From Phoebastria nigripes (taxonomy: Eukaryota; Chordata; Aves; Procellariiformes; Diomedeidae): a DNA stretch of 64,000 nucleotides. A program made the position numbers and the translations under genes. Shown here piece by piece: positions 1 to 11,800 of the stretch (positions within the stretch are counted from its first letter, which is position 1; each line of letters starts with the position of its first letter). The notes under the pieces were generated by a model, which was given only the letters and a program-made list of their open reading frames with translations, did not search any database and was not told where the DNA came from. The DNA lies in NCBI GenBank assembly GCA_035582835.1, contig JAYKAV010002639.1:401043-465042 (forward strand), written 5' to 3'.

Positions 1-408
1 AGAGAGATGGATTTTGATCGGAACAACCCTTTTCTTTCATTTTAAATACATTTGCAGTAAACAGCAAGCAAATGAAGGTCCAGAAAGCTGTCTGTAGTCC
101 CCTTTTCTTCCCCAACACACAGGCACAGTTCCTAGGGCTAAGGTACGTACCCTGTTCAGAAGGCAGATGCTGAACCTGTGCTCTGATTCAGACAGAGTGG
201 CCTGAAATCAGCAGGCACCTCCCAGCACCGTCCGTGAGGACGTGGAATCCGTTTGTGTCATTTTCTTGCATTCGATCACTGTTTCATTTGGTAAAACAAG
301 AGAAGGTGCCGACACCTCCTCCCAGTCCTTACCATCTTGCAGGTAGCACCACTCTCTCCATACCAAACCACATGCATTTCCAACCATGGAAAGGATCTGA
401 AAAGGATC

Positions 409-412
<4 letters not shown>
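1..412. other. Non-coding DNA, nothing recognised
   Basis: No gene, known repeat or RNA is visible. Open frames across this stretch exist only because they run into the following poly(A) and would encode long poly-Lys or poly-Phe; they are not credible genes. Confidence 0.6.

Positions 413-476
<64 letters not shown>
413..476. repeat. 64-base poly(A) homopolymer
   Basis: An uninterrupted run of 64 A, directly after ggatcacat. Bird CR1 elements do not end in poly(A), so this is not a CR1 tail. It could be an expanded A-microsatellite or the tail of a retrocopy; the upstream 400 bases show no recognisable coding sequence. Ten bases on the left (346-355, gcaccactct) are the reverse complement of the ten bases starting at the last A (476-485, agagtggtgc). 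Run length in an assembly is unreliable. Confidence 0.95.
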
Positions 477-479
<3 letters not shown>

Positions 480-2900
480 TGGTGCCTCCTGAGACGCTGG
501 TTTTCATAAGGGAAAAGCTTTAAAAAGAAAACCAAAAGGCTCAAATAATTTTCGTTTGTGATTTCAGCATGAAGTGTTTGCTAAATACAGGATAGATTTG
601 AAACTGGTTTTAGCAGTTGCGAAATTAGAGAAGGAGAACAAAATATTCCCTGATATGTATCACGTCATGCGGCTCCACCTTCTCTTCAGCGTTGTGAGAC
701 AAGCATGGGTGCATTGCTGAGGTTTGTCAATGCCCATGTTACAGAATGACAAGCTTTAGCAGTCTTGAAATCACTGCTTGCAGAAAGTGAACCTGGGAGC
801 AGACAGATAGAGGCAGCGACTACAGACCCGGCCTGGGGGGACTGCTCCCAGGATGGGACAGCCGGGGACAACTGATTGCACCTCAGCCGCTGGACCTTCA
901 GCGAGGCATGTTGTTACTCTGTCGTCAGCCCTGGCATGCAATTCTGGGATTTGTATCAAATAGCCTACACACAGACCTTTTCTACTTTACATACCTATTT
1001 TCCCTGTATTACTCACATCGTCCAGATGTGAAGGGCTTGCTCTGCACCTTCAAACTCACAGGCTGCCAGACAGACCTGCTGGGGAGCACGGATGGGCTAA
1101 AGTCTAGAAAACTATTCTAGAAGTGTGATAAATTCTCGTATGGGACTTGCAATGCTGAGTCTGCCTCCTGGAAAAAGCGGTATTGGAAGAAAAAAAGAGG
1201 TCAGAGGCACATTTTTGAGGGAGTAAGGAGTCCGGCCCAAAGTCTTCAGAAGTAGAAAGAGGACTTCCACTCATACAATCAAGCGTTTTTGTATTAAACA
1301 GCTGAGGGACCTATAAAACTAAACAGATACTATCCATTTATTTTCATCTAGAAAACGGGAATTTGTTAATTGCTGCTCCTTGTTCAAAAGGAAAATATGT
1401 ATTTACTCTCATTATAAAATGAGAATATGTTTTAAACTCAGGCAGTTTTCTGAGGTGGTCTATATTTTTTAAGGAAACTTAAGACAGCTCTCCTGTTCTC
1501 CAAGAGTATATGGAAGTGCATTAAAGCATTGTAAAAAGTATTTTTAACAGAAAATATAGTGGCTGTTTAAATCGCATGAAATGGAGTAACATTGTTCCTT
1601 ACAAAATCATAGAAAATGATTATCTGAGACTGTCTAGCATGCAATAAAAATGCTTTTCAGCACACTTTTACTTATATTGGCACTGCTGAGATGTTTACAT
1701 ACACAGTACTTTGTCCTTATAAGAGGCCTCAATTATACAGTGCCTATTAGTTCATATGTATTATTTTGCTTCCTGAAACACTGACAAAGATAACCACCTG
1801 GAAAGCTGAAAATAAATTTTGAATGCAAGATGATTTGTTTAATGAGGTAGACATTTTTAAAATTTTGCCTTTAGTTGAGTAACTGCAATTTTGAATGCAA
1901 TTATTTTTCCCTGAGATCACACTTGCAGATATGAGCTACAAGGAGCCTCTTTTAAAAGTCTTGTTTTGAATACGGATGAGTGAGAATTGTTTATACAGCA
2001 TGTATCTGAAGGTCATTTAATTTTTTTCAGAATTAACCCATAACTCCTGGGAAATGACACTGCATTCTAAATTAACATCAAACACCCTACAGTACTACTG
2101 AGAGAAGATTCAGCTCCGGCCATAGAGGCTGTATTGTATTATTACATTTCAGAAACCATTTTCTGTGATAGCACAGGAACATGGCAGGAAGAAATACTGA
2201 CAGAGTAGCTATAAGTATGTAAATGTATATAGGAATGACATGAGTTAAAACTAAAACACTCCATCTGAATACTTTTTTACTAACCAGTTTTTAATATTGT
2301 TAAACTAGTGAGTCTACTCGATTTGTTTAACTCACGGACTCTTGAAACTTCAAGTTGATTTTCCTTTATGTATCAACATTCTATTTACATAAAAATCCCT
2401 AATAAGCCAGGCTGCAGCTTCTGCTCTTTGAGTTCTGTTTGGATGGCTAAACATGTGTACCAGTTAGGCACTGCAGTGCATTTTTTTCTGGCTGAGAAAA
2501 CAGAGAAAACTGCATTAATCTTGGTTTCAAAATTAACAACAACAAAAGCAAACAGCTCTAAAAACCCTGCAGAGATGCATCCATCTGCTTGGGGTAAGAA
2601 TAATCATGGACAATATCGAACCGAAGTGATTTTGCAGAATCACTGTAACATGTAACAGAATAAAGATGTAAATGAAGTAGCTCGTTGAACCCAGATGTTT
2701 TCTGCTTCCTCTCACTATATATATTCATTGCAGCTTAATATTTTTCCTGAGGTATTCTTCACTTCAAGTTGTTAACAACTTGAATTGTTTTGCACAGGCG
2801 GATGCTGAATGACATATTCTGAATTATTAGGAATCACAAGGACAGGTAAGATTGGATCTGAGCTTTCCTTTCACTTCATAATAATGCTGGGTGGTAGCAG
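477..2900. other. AT-rich non-coding DNA
   Basis: No gene or repeat family recognised. The part at about 1,550-1,780 is even in composition, lacks repeats and has AT-rich motifs, which is the look of an unconstrained or a conserved non-coding stretch; sequence alone cannot tell which. Confidence 0.5.
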
Positions 2901-3480
2901 TGAGGACACGGTTCATTGAAGAGCTTTGTTGAGTATTTCAGAGGACTGTAACAGAAAAATTAAGATTGGCATGAACAGAGACTCTATGGGGAGATCTGGA
3001 TGTGGGAGCACCAGAAAGAACAGGAGAAGGGCCATAAGAGCAGCACACATTGATGGCACCCAGACTAGCAGGTCATGGACATTCCAGCACAGCTATATGC
3101 AGTTTCTCAGGCAACTAGAGATCCAGGGACAGCCTACACCCAAGACTCAAACCAGTAAGGGTTCCCATCTGGGTGGGAAGATAAAGAACAGGCTGGAGCC
3201 CTTGGCTGCCCAGGGAAGGTAAGAAAGGACAGTGAGGAAATCCTATGGACTTACAGAAGTGGGATGGGACAGAGAGGCAAAAAACCATCGGCAGCTCCTA
3301 AAGGGCACAAAGGACACTTCCAAGCTCAACCACTCTCCCCAGCCCAAGCAAGGCCCAGGCAGCATGGCGGGGACTCAGAGCTGGTGTCTTGTTGTCCCCA
3401 TCACACCCAGAAGACACCTGGAGACACATGTCCTAGCGCTTATGAGAAGCGGGGCAGGAAAATGTGAGTGAAGTCAGATT
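2901..3480. other. GC-richer stretch, unassigned
   Basis: Purine-rich and less AT-rich than its flanks, with two overlapping open frames of 70-100 codons on the plus strand. Their products are rich in Arg, Lys, Ser and Gln and have no recognisable domain, hydrophobic core or splice context. Probably an old unclassified repeat or single-copy DNA, not a gene. Confidence 0.3.
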
Positions 3481-6400
3481 TCTTTCAAAATAAAATGACA
3501 TTTTCCTCCTATAAGGGTTCACATGGAGCTTGTAGCAACAGTGTAACAGCATTATTTCCTACAGCATAGACAAGGTGGTCCTCCAGGTCCCCAGAGCAGT
3601 CAGATGAGCTCCCTCATGGAAACAACAGCAACAACTGTCATTGAAGCTGCTCATGTTTACAGGGGGAAGAGATGGGTAAAGATACCAAGTGGTATCTGAG
3701 GATTTCTCTCCCTGAGAACACCACACAACTTTTAAAATGTTGTACTCTCCTAGGAAAAAAGCACATGCTCAGTGTCCAGCTATGCACAGTCCAGTTAATG
3801 TTGTTATGGACTTAGCTAGGAGAACAGCTGATGAAAAGTGCTCTTCTCCGTAACTTCCAGGAGTTAAAGTCCCTAGACCACTGCTGCACTGCAGAAGAGC
3901 TGAAGAACTGCCTGCAGCCTTGCCATACTTTGCCTTGCTCTTGCTTCATATTCAACAACCTGTGTAAGCTGATTAAATTAATTTTGGATGCTAAAGAAAT
4001 ACCTGCCTCTGTTTAGTGCATTTATCATGCATACTTAGTCAGGTATCATTATGGTATTCAGGCTGCTTCATCAGGAAGGACTTTCTTCTGCTATTTGCCT
4101 ATGGAGTACTACACAAAAGTTTGTATCAGTAAGTAGATAGAAACACCCTTTACTTGGGGCTGGTTTGAGACTTAAGCCAAGCAGGGAGGTACCTAGTGCA
4201 GCAGCAGCAAAAGAGCCCCAAGAAAGAAGATTTTTTGCCAGGCAGCCTTGGACCTACCACTCTGTCCTAAGGCTGCTGTGCTTAAAACTGGTTTATCTTC
4301 CCATGCTGCTGGTGTTGCCTGTCGCAGCAGCAGCAAGCAGTGGTGCCGTCGGTGACTTTGGAGTGTGAGGTGACACCTCCTCATTGCAGTCTTTCCCCTG
4401 CCATCCCCCATGGCACCTCCTTCCCTTCCATCACCCCCTCACCTGCCTGCTGGGGCAGCGGACACTTATACAGCACCCCTACAAGGCATTTTAAGAGCAA
4501 ACTGGTTGTTAATGGGCTTGACTGCACTGTGTGAAGACCCCATTTCTTTTCAATCAAAACGTTTTATTCCTTCAGGGGTTTGTATTTAACGTGATAGGGA
4601 ATTCAGTTACTCTGCAGCTAGTAAACGTATACTACTACTCACTGTTGTACTGAAGAAATTTACTTTGGTTGTTTTGCATTTCAAGGCACACAGCTTGCTT
4701 AAATTCACCAGCACTTATTTTCCCAAGCCTGTTCTATATTCATTACATACTTACATGTCCCCTGCTTCTCTGCATTATAGGGATATTTGCCATAAAATAT
4801 ATTTCCTTGGATTCCAGTATCTTCAAAACACCTCAGGTATTTTCACAGAATCCATTTTATTTTCTTCCTAGTGAAGTTTATTAAAATATCCACTGCTACA
4901 GGCTGTAGTACGTGGAGTGAAGCCATAACTCATAGTTAACTACCTTTTTCCAGTCATGCTACTGATAGCCAAATAAATTTAAACTCTCTTTTTGACTGCT
5001 GATTTTTGGACATGGTGTTTCCCTTACTAACCAGGGTCATTTTTTTAATGACCATCAGTGTTCTTATCACTTTTAGCCTCTCACAATCATATAATTATTA
5101 GTGCCTGTTAGGTAGCAGCAACTGTGCTTCTGAAATACACAGTACTTTTCTATTAAATTCTCCAACACTTTGTCTTAATTACTCTCATTTTGTCTATTCT
5201 ATTTTCCCATTACTTACCAATGTAGCAAAGCAAGAGCTAAGGTACTTGGCAACTACCATAAGGACTACCACCCAGGGTTAATTAATCCGTAACTCAGGGC
5301 ATCACCTCTGAGCTACGCTTCTTGCCTCTGCAGTGAAAGAGCTGTGAACCAAACACTGCATACGTGCTTGCAGGGATATAGTCAGTTGGTTTTCTGTTTC
5401 CCAAAGCCTGTGATTAACCAGTCCAGGTTTTGTGACCTCTTCCCTCCACCCCGGCACCGCACCCACGCACCATGTGGCTGTCACTCTATTTCCACCTGCC
5501 TTCTTGGTGCTGAATACCTCTGTCTCAGCTTCACGCTCTGCATTTCACCCCTTGGCCGTGCTTCAGAGGGCAGTCTGTAAGAGAGAAGGATGAGAGACAA
5601 CTTGATTACCATCACAGAAATAAAATAATATTATATTAAAGATGCTAATCTCCTAAGAGAAGAGAAGAGCATAGAAAAAACCAATACGCAGACTAGACAA
5701 ATTTCAGCTGAGATCTCTGTATGTTTTTAAACAGAAAGGGTAACTTACAGAACAAGTGGTTTCTCCATCTCTAGATGCCTCCACTTCAGGAGCAGATGCC
5801 TTCTGAAAGATTGCTTTAAATCAGATTATAAGTGTGTGGCTCAGTATGAGGCAGTGTGTGAAACGCTTTGAATTCTGCAGTGAGGAAGCTAAACCAGGCT
5901 AATGGCCACTTCTTTCTTTAAAATCTTGAACCTACATAAATTATCTACAGTCCTAGCCTTTTTTTCGGAATCATTGATTACATTTCTGGTTATCCAGAGT
6001 CCTCCATCCTGCACATCTCTTGGCCAAGCAAATTAATTTTGTTTAAAAGAAATAGGTAGCAACAACCACAAGGAAACAAAACTGCCAGTTCCTTACCTGA
6101 TGGCCGATTGTGAGGACCTGGCAAGAGGAAACTGAAGAACCTGCATAACTGGAAAGGCTGAGCAATGTTTTTCCCTTGCTATATTTGAAAATATTTATCA
6201 GAATTATTTTGAGGACAGCATTAAAATAAGTAAGAAACAGAAGGGAAAAGAAGGACATAGTTTGAGCACCTCAGATTGTGCTTTTGCTTTGTTTCTGTTA
6301 TTTGTATTGACTACAGTTTTCGTTAATTGTAGGCAATACAGTAGCTAGGACACTTCTTGAAGACTGTTCAGGGGATCTTTTAATTTCTGTTTACAAGGAC

Positions 6401-8690
6401 AAAAAAATTGAAGCAAATGAAATATGATTTGTATGAGAGACAGTCTGGATGGAAATAAACACATATTGTATTCCCAGTATCTATGTGACTTGGTTACATT
6501 ACAAGATACAGAGAAAAGAGATCCATAATGCAAGGAAATAAGAAACAAAAGCCAAAGGGGAAAAAAGGAAAAGAAATAACCTCAAAATCTGATATTGTTC
6601 CATGCCTACCATCAGTTTATTTAGCTTTGCAAATTACAATTTTGACCTGATTGTTAACTTTCCCCAAACAATTTGAAATGTGTGTCATCTTTTTTCTGTA
6701 GTTGTATAAACTGCCAATGAATCAAGAAACTATGTCAAGGCAAATCTCTGCATTTGTATTAGGTAGTTTATTTCACTTGCGTTAGTCCAAATAACTTTAG
6801 AGTATACTGACATCCAATATTCAAACATGCAATATAAATTTAATTTACTGTATCTTGCATTTCTAATGCATGGGAAATTTTAAACAGAGTGCAATGGTTT
6901 TAAATATTTATAAAAACCTCATAGGATTGTAAAGTTTTTGAATATTATAATTTACTTCATACATAAACATGACTTAGTAAAAAGATAGGGAAAAAAAGTA
7001 AAAGACTTCTACCTCATGCCTTTATTATTAAAGGTTGTCTGAAAGCAGTTTTATTATTAAACAAAAAAGAGTTTATCAGAAAGGCACTTGGAAGTTCTCA
7101 GAAAGGGGGACGTGCAGGCAATAAAGGATCTACGAGCGCAGGCTGTCTGCAGGGACTCCATGTTACAGCTCAGACTCACAGCTAACAGCTGGGTGGCTGA
7201 GGGTCTCCTGACGAGGAGGAGTGAGCTCTGGGCATCCACTCTTCAGAGAGCAGTGATCTGGGACATGAAGTTGCACCTCAGGGGCTGCTCATTGCCAAAA
7301 GCAGGGCAACTAAAGTGGACATGTTTTATTTGTGCCCTACAAAGCAAACCACTCCTGACTGTCTGCCTGGAACTGTGCTAGAGATCTCCCCAGATAGAGG
7401 CAGTCAGGGTGATGGGTGGATGACCATGGCTGCCCTCCTTGGCTCCAACGAACTTCTCTTTGAGCTTTGCCAAGTGGCATTAAAAAGGTCAGCCTTCAGC
7501 CTGATCTAATATATATTGGATAGTTTTATATCAGCTGTGCTATATGCAGTTTCTAGTTGTAATCACAGCCCTGGAGTGGGTATGATGCCTTGTTTTCTTC
7601 TTCTGACTTATTTAGATACAAAGTATGTTTGTGTGTATATTTATATACAAGAATTTGCATGTGTATGTAGTTAATGACTTCTGGATAGCTTTGCCATGAA
7701 ACCACCTTTAAGGATCCTGTTCCCAACCACGTGGTGAAGACCTGCTTCTGCTGAGGTGGGCTCCTTGGAAAATGGTGGCGGCTTTTGATCTCAGCAGACT
7801 GCTGGGATGATCTGCATCAGTATTCAAAGTAGGCAAAAAAGTCAATTTAAAGAATAAGAAACTGCAGTGAACCACACAGGTAGAGAGATTTTGCTTTCTC
7901 TCCCCCTGAGAGGCAAGGTTAGAACAGGCACAGGTGGAAATGGGCACTCTCCTCAGGAGCAAGTACTGCTGTGATCTCAGGAGCAGACCTGAGGTCCCGG
8001 GGAAATATTAAAGCTGAAGGATACCATGGTTTTTTCTCCCTTCATGCTAGAATCTGCAAACAGAAAAGTTTTGTACCCTGAACAGTACATTCTTAGGGAA
8101 AATAAGCTATTTTGATTTGGAATTGAACATACCTCCAGAATCTGAACCTAGTCAAATCACACAGGCTGATTACTTTTTTTTTTTTCTTGGTAGTACAGGC
8201 ACTGAGACAATCCCAAGCTTTTAAGTATACTCACTATATCATTAATTTGAGTAGTAATACCATTTTCTCCAGTTGTAGGGTGACCCCGCCAGGGATAGGC
8301 TACCTGACATCCTCCTGATCTTTTTAGTGGAAAGCAATTCTCGCTTCCTTTAAACCTTTTGGAAGAACTAAATGGCAATTCCCCTGGCTCCCTTCTTTGA
8401 AAGGTGGGAGGCAGATTGGGGCACTAAGGGTGAAACAACATCTTCATGCAACATAATAGGAATGGGAAGAGGAACAGGGTACTTTTGGGTCCTTTTTCAG
8501 CATCTAAAGCACAGGCTGAACTCGGTGAATAGATGTCAGTATAGACCAGTGAGATACTCATGCATCCCACTAATATTTGATAATTTGCCTGGTTCCTATG
8601 CTCAGTCTAATGCTTTGTGATTTCAGGAGCTAGTGAAAACCAACAAAAATAAAAAAAAAATTGAGAGTTCACACTTTTGCCCTTACTTAA
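3481..8690. other. Non-coding DNA with two GC-richer patches
   Basis: No gene recognised. Two GC-richer patches stand out from the AT-rich background. One at about 4,140-4,540 has two short CAG-triplet clusters (near 4,198 and 4,324). The other is at about 7,080-7,510. Neither carries an open frame with a recognisable domain. The rest is AT-rich and featureless. Confidence 0.4.
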
Positions 8691-8699
8691 CAATAATAA

Positions 8700-8845
8700 C
8701 ACAAGAGTGACTGCACTGTATCAGATCAATGGTGCATCTAGTCCAGTACTCAACAGTTAATGTCACTTTAACTATATAAGACCAGAGAAAGAGTACAATT
8801 ATAACCTCTTTATATACCAGGGTACCGAAACGAAATTTAGCAAAA
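8700..8845 (+). repeat. Probable ancient amniote dispersed repeat
   Basis: The run from about 8,706, with cores such as actgcactgtatcagatcaa and gtgcatctagtccagtact, resembles a dispersed repeat widespread in turtles, crocodilians and birds whose copies read 'actggatcagaccaatggtccatctagcccagtat' in consensus form. The family name is not certain from memory. The copy is diverged and fades out by about 8,845. Confidence 0.4.
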
Positions 8846-11800
8846 AGAGTGGCTAAAGATGATTCAAACTTCTGTTCTGCATCTTACCTATGTTGCCAAT
8901 ATGCAAGTGCAGTGAAGGCACAGTCAAAAAACCCAGGTGCAAATATGGCTTAGGAAATGGATTGAAACAGACATAAGAAATATGCCTTTAACTAAGGATA
9001 AAAAGCAAATCAGTGCTCCCCCCCCAAAAAAAAAAAAAAAAAAAAAACCAAACCAAAACCCAAACCAGAAAAGGTCGTTTATATAATAAATCCAGAGGAT
9101 AATTGGGATTTCTTAAGACCAGCATTCCCATCAATATTATACTGCTAGGACACAAGTTCCCTAGACTACTTGCCAAAATGAACAGCAAGAGAAGAAGAAA
9201 AGTGTTAAGAGACTGTTTTCTCCTCCATGAGACAATTATCAGTTGTTTTATTCAGCTCTTAAATTACCTAATACAGTTAAACATGATGTAAGAGTACACA
9301 AGATATTGCATTACCCAGGAACATGTCTCAGGATGAGGACGACAAAAGGGTGGAGGCACTTGAAACTATGTTTTTCCTCTAGCAGACCTTGTTGTAGTTC
9401 AGTTACAACTGGGAATCCCATGTTTTATAACGTTACTTGCGGGCTAAGAAGAAAAATAGTAAAAGGCAAGGTCATGTTTACCACTACTCCATTAGCGAGC
9501 TGCGGCATCAGCTACACGCTGCCTGACTGGGCCCAGGGCAACAGAAAAATAATTAAACATTTTGTTCAAAACCAGGGCATGGCCAATGCAGGCTGGGGCC
9601 AGGGTAGGGATGAAACACTCAAAATCACTCCAGGGAAGCTGTAGATCCCAGAGTTTCCATCTCATCCAGGAAGGCTTTGCGGAATTTGTTAAGCCTTTGC
9701 TAACTTTAAATACAGTGCCTAGAAAAATAATGGCAAGCCTATATTTTGTTTTGTCCCAGCAGTTGTATGGCATCTGACCCAGCAGTTCTGTAAAAAGTCA
9801 GCTCAATAAACTGAAATGCTGCTGCCAGTCTAACATATTTAGAGATTTTAATTGCAAGTGAAAAACACAATACAAACCATCACATGAGCAGTAGAGTTTG
9901 GCTGAGAGAAATAAAAGGAAAACTTATCACCTGGCATAACATTTAAAGGAGGACACAGATAACAAAGTGTCTTCCTTCATATCCTTTACCACCACATCAT
10001 TGATCTCTTCCAAAAACACAGAACAATATAAATCTTTTACAATATCATTGCTGTGGCTTCTTGCTCAGTGGTAATCCAACATGAAGTTTGTGAAGAGAAG
10101 CCAATATATGACCTGAAGCAATCCTGAAATTGCCATTTTTATCAGTCTTCACAAACAGACCTTTTAAACTTCAGCAATGGGAAATATCACTCAGATACCC
10201 AATTTATTGCTCAACAAATATAAGTGATACAGATGAACACAATGCAGTACTCAAAAAGTCTACATCTTAAAGTAGAATCAATATAGTCCTCCACAATATA
10301 AAATTCTTCTGGAATGATCCAAAATAAAGAGAAAAATTGACTATATCTGGAAAGCAGGGGCAGAGACTGTACCATCCCACATTCCACCTAGGCAGGAAAA
10401 TGATAGGTTATACTCCTCATGATAAGATTTAAAATATATGCAGGAAGTTCAGAGATACGTCCACAGACTCATCTTTTTTTTAATACAATCCTCTCACATT
10501 TAGTTCAAAAATACATAACGTTTAGTTGAAAAATATGTGATAAAGAAGAAGTAAGAAAGGAAATAGGATACCACCGCCTTATGATAAGAGCTATGACATA
10601 TGAGAGAAAGACAGTTCACAGACTAGAAAATCAAAACCTAAACCCATAAGCAAGCCTCCAGTTAAATAATTTTGTTTGCGTTTATAATAATTTCTCCTTC
10701 ATTAGCTCCATCTGTCTATGGGACAGGATTTTTGGCTTGTCCACATGGAGTATAACAACACTGAGACANTTGTTAAAAAATAATTGGGAGAACTCAAGTT
10801 TGGGTTCATAAAATAAAAACTTTGAATTTATAAAGTTCACTTTTGGTTAAATGCAGACTATCTACCACATTGTTCGGTCTCTGAAGTCGCTGCAAGGCCT
10901 ATTTCTGCACAGCTCTATGGCAGTCCAGACCAATTTAAACAAATGCAGTGAGCGCAGCAGTCCTCAGGTTACCTCGCCGAGCACCCCTGTGTTTTCCTGC
11001 CAAGAAAAACCTCACTTGCAAGGGCTGTGTGGTTTGGCACTGTACAAATTTGAGTAGCTGCTGATGGGCAGCAGGATGAAGCCAGCAACGCACTCGTCTT
11101 GGAAAAACAATGTGTTTCCCAGGACACATGAACTCAGAAAACACAATTGTTATGACCCCTGGCTTTTCATCGCTTGCAGATGAGCAGCATCTCGCCGCTG
11201 CAGACCTACTAGCCAAGGGAAACATGACTTTTAAGCAACTTGGTGCCTTGTACAGTTTGTGTGGTGTTAGGGTGCCTTGCATACTGCAAGACCTGGTCAG
11301 AGATTTCTTGCAATTTTGGGCAGACCAGTTTGGCTACAAAGTCGCTAAAGCTGCTTTCTCTTGACACCGATCCATTCCCTTTTTAAAACATGATGCCCTG
11401 GGAGATGTGCAAGCTTGTATTTGGAATCTTTTCCATACTTCCTCCAGCAGAATGGATTATTTTCAGTTCCTTTTGCATTTTGAATTCCTCATTCTCATCT
11501 GTCTCCCATTTTTCCCTCTGAAGGATTTGTAGGCATATGTAACTACAGAAGGAGAAGTCAGCAGCTGATTTTTTAGGAAGACTGAAGTCATCCACAAGCC
11601 AATACTGATGAAGCATGATTTTTCATTTATTCCCCTCACTGGTCGTTCCGAGTTTCCTTTGGAAACAGGTAGCTTGGCTGTGGCCTGATAAAGTCTCCTG
11701 GGCTTCTGGAGCACCGTGATGCCTCTGGCATTGACAGAAGTGTCCTTCAGTCCTTCCTCACCGGGTTTCTTTCCCATCCTTTGGTGCAAATCAGCACAGT

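Noticed and set aside
208..509. Overlapping 91-99-codon frames on both strands across the poly(A) run.
   Set aside because: Poly-Lys/poly-Phe produced by the homopolymer; no coding signal outside it.
9243..9644. The longest non-repeat frame (133 codons, plus strand).
   Set aside because: No recognisable domain, no conserved motif, no splice or promoter context; length is within what chance gives in 64 kb.
10700..10750. Imperfect hairpin (ctccat ... gggaca ... tgtcc ... atggag) considered as a microRNA precursor.
   Set aside because: Stem too short and interrupted; no long paired arm.
11110..11364. 84-codon frame with a reasonable ATG context and ordinary amino-acid composition.
   Set aside because: No family recognised and another frame is open on the opposite strand; not enough to call an exon. 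A cross-species alignment would decide.
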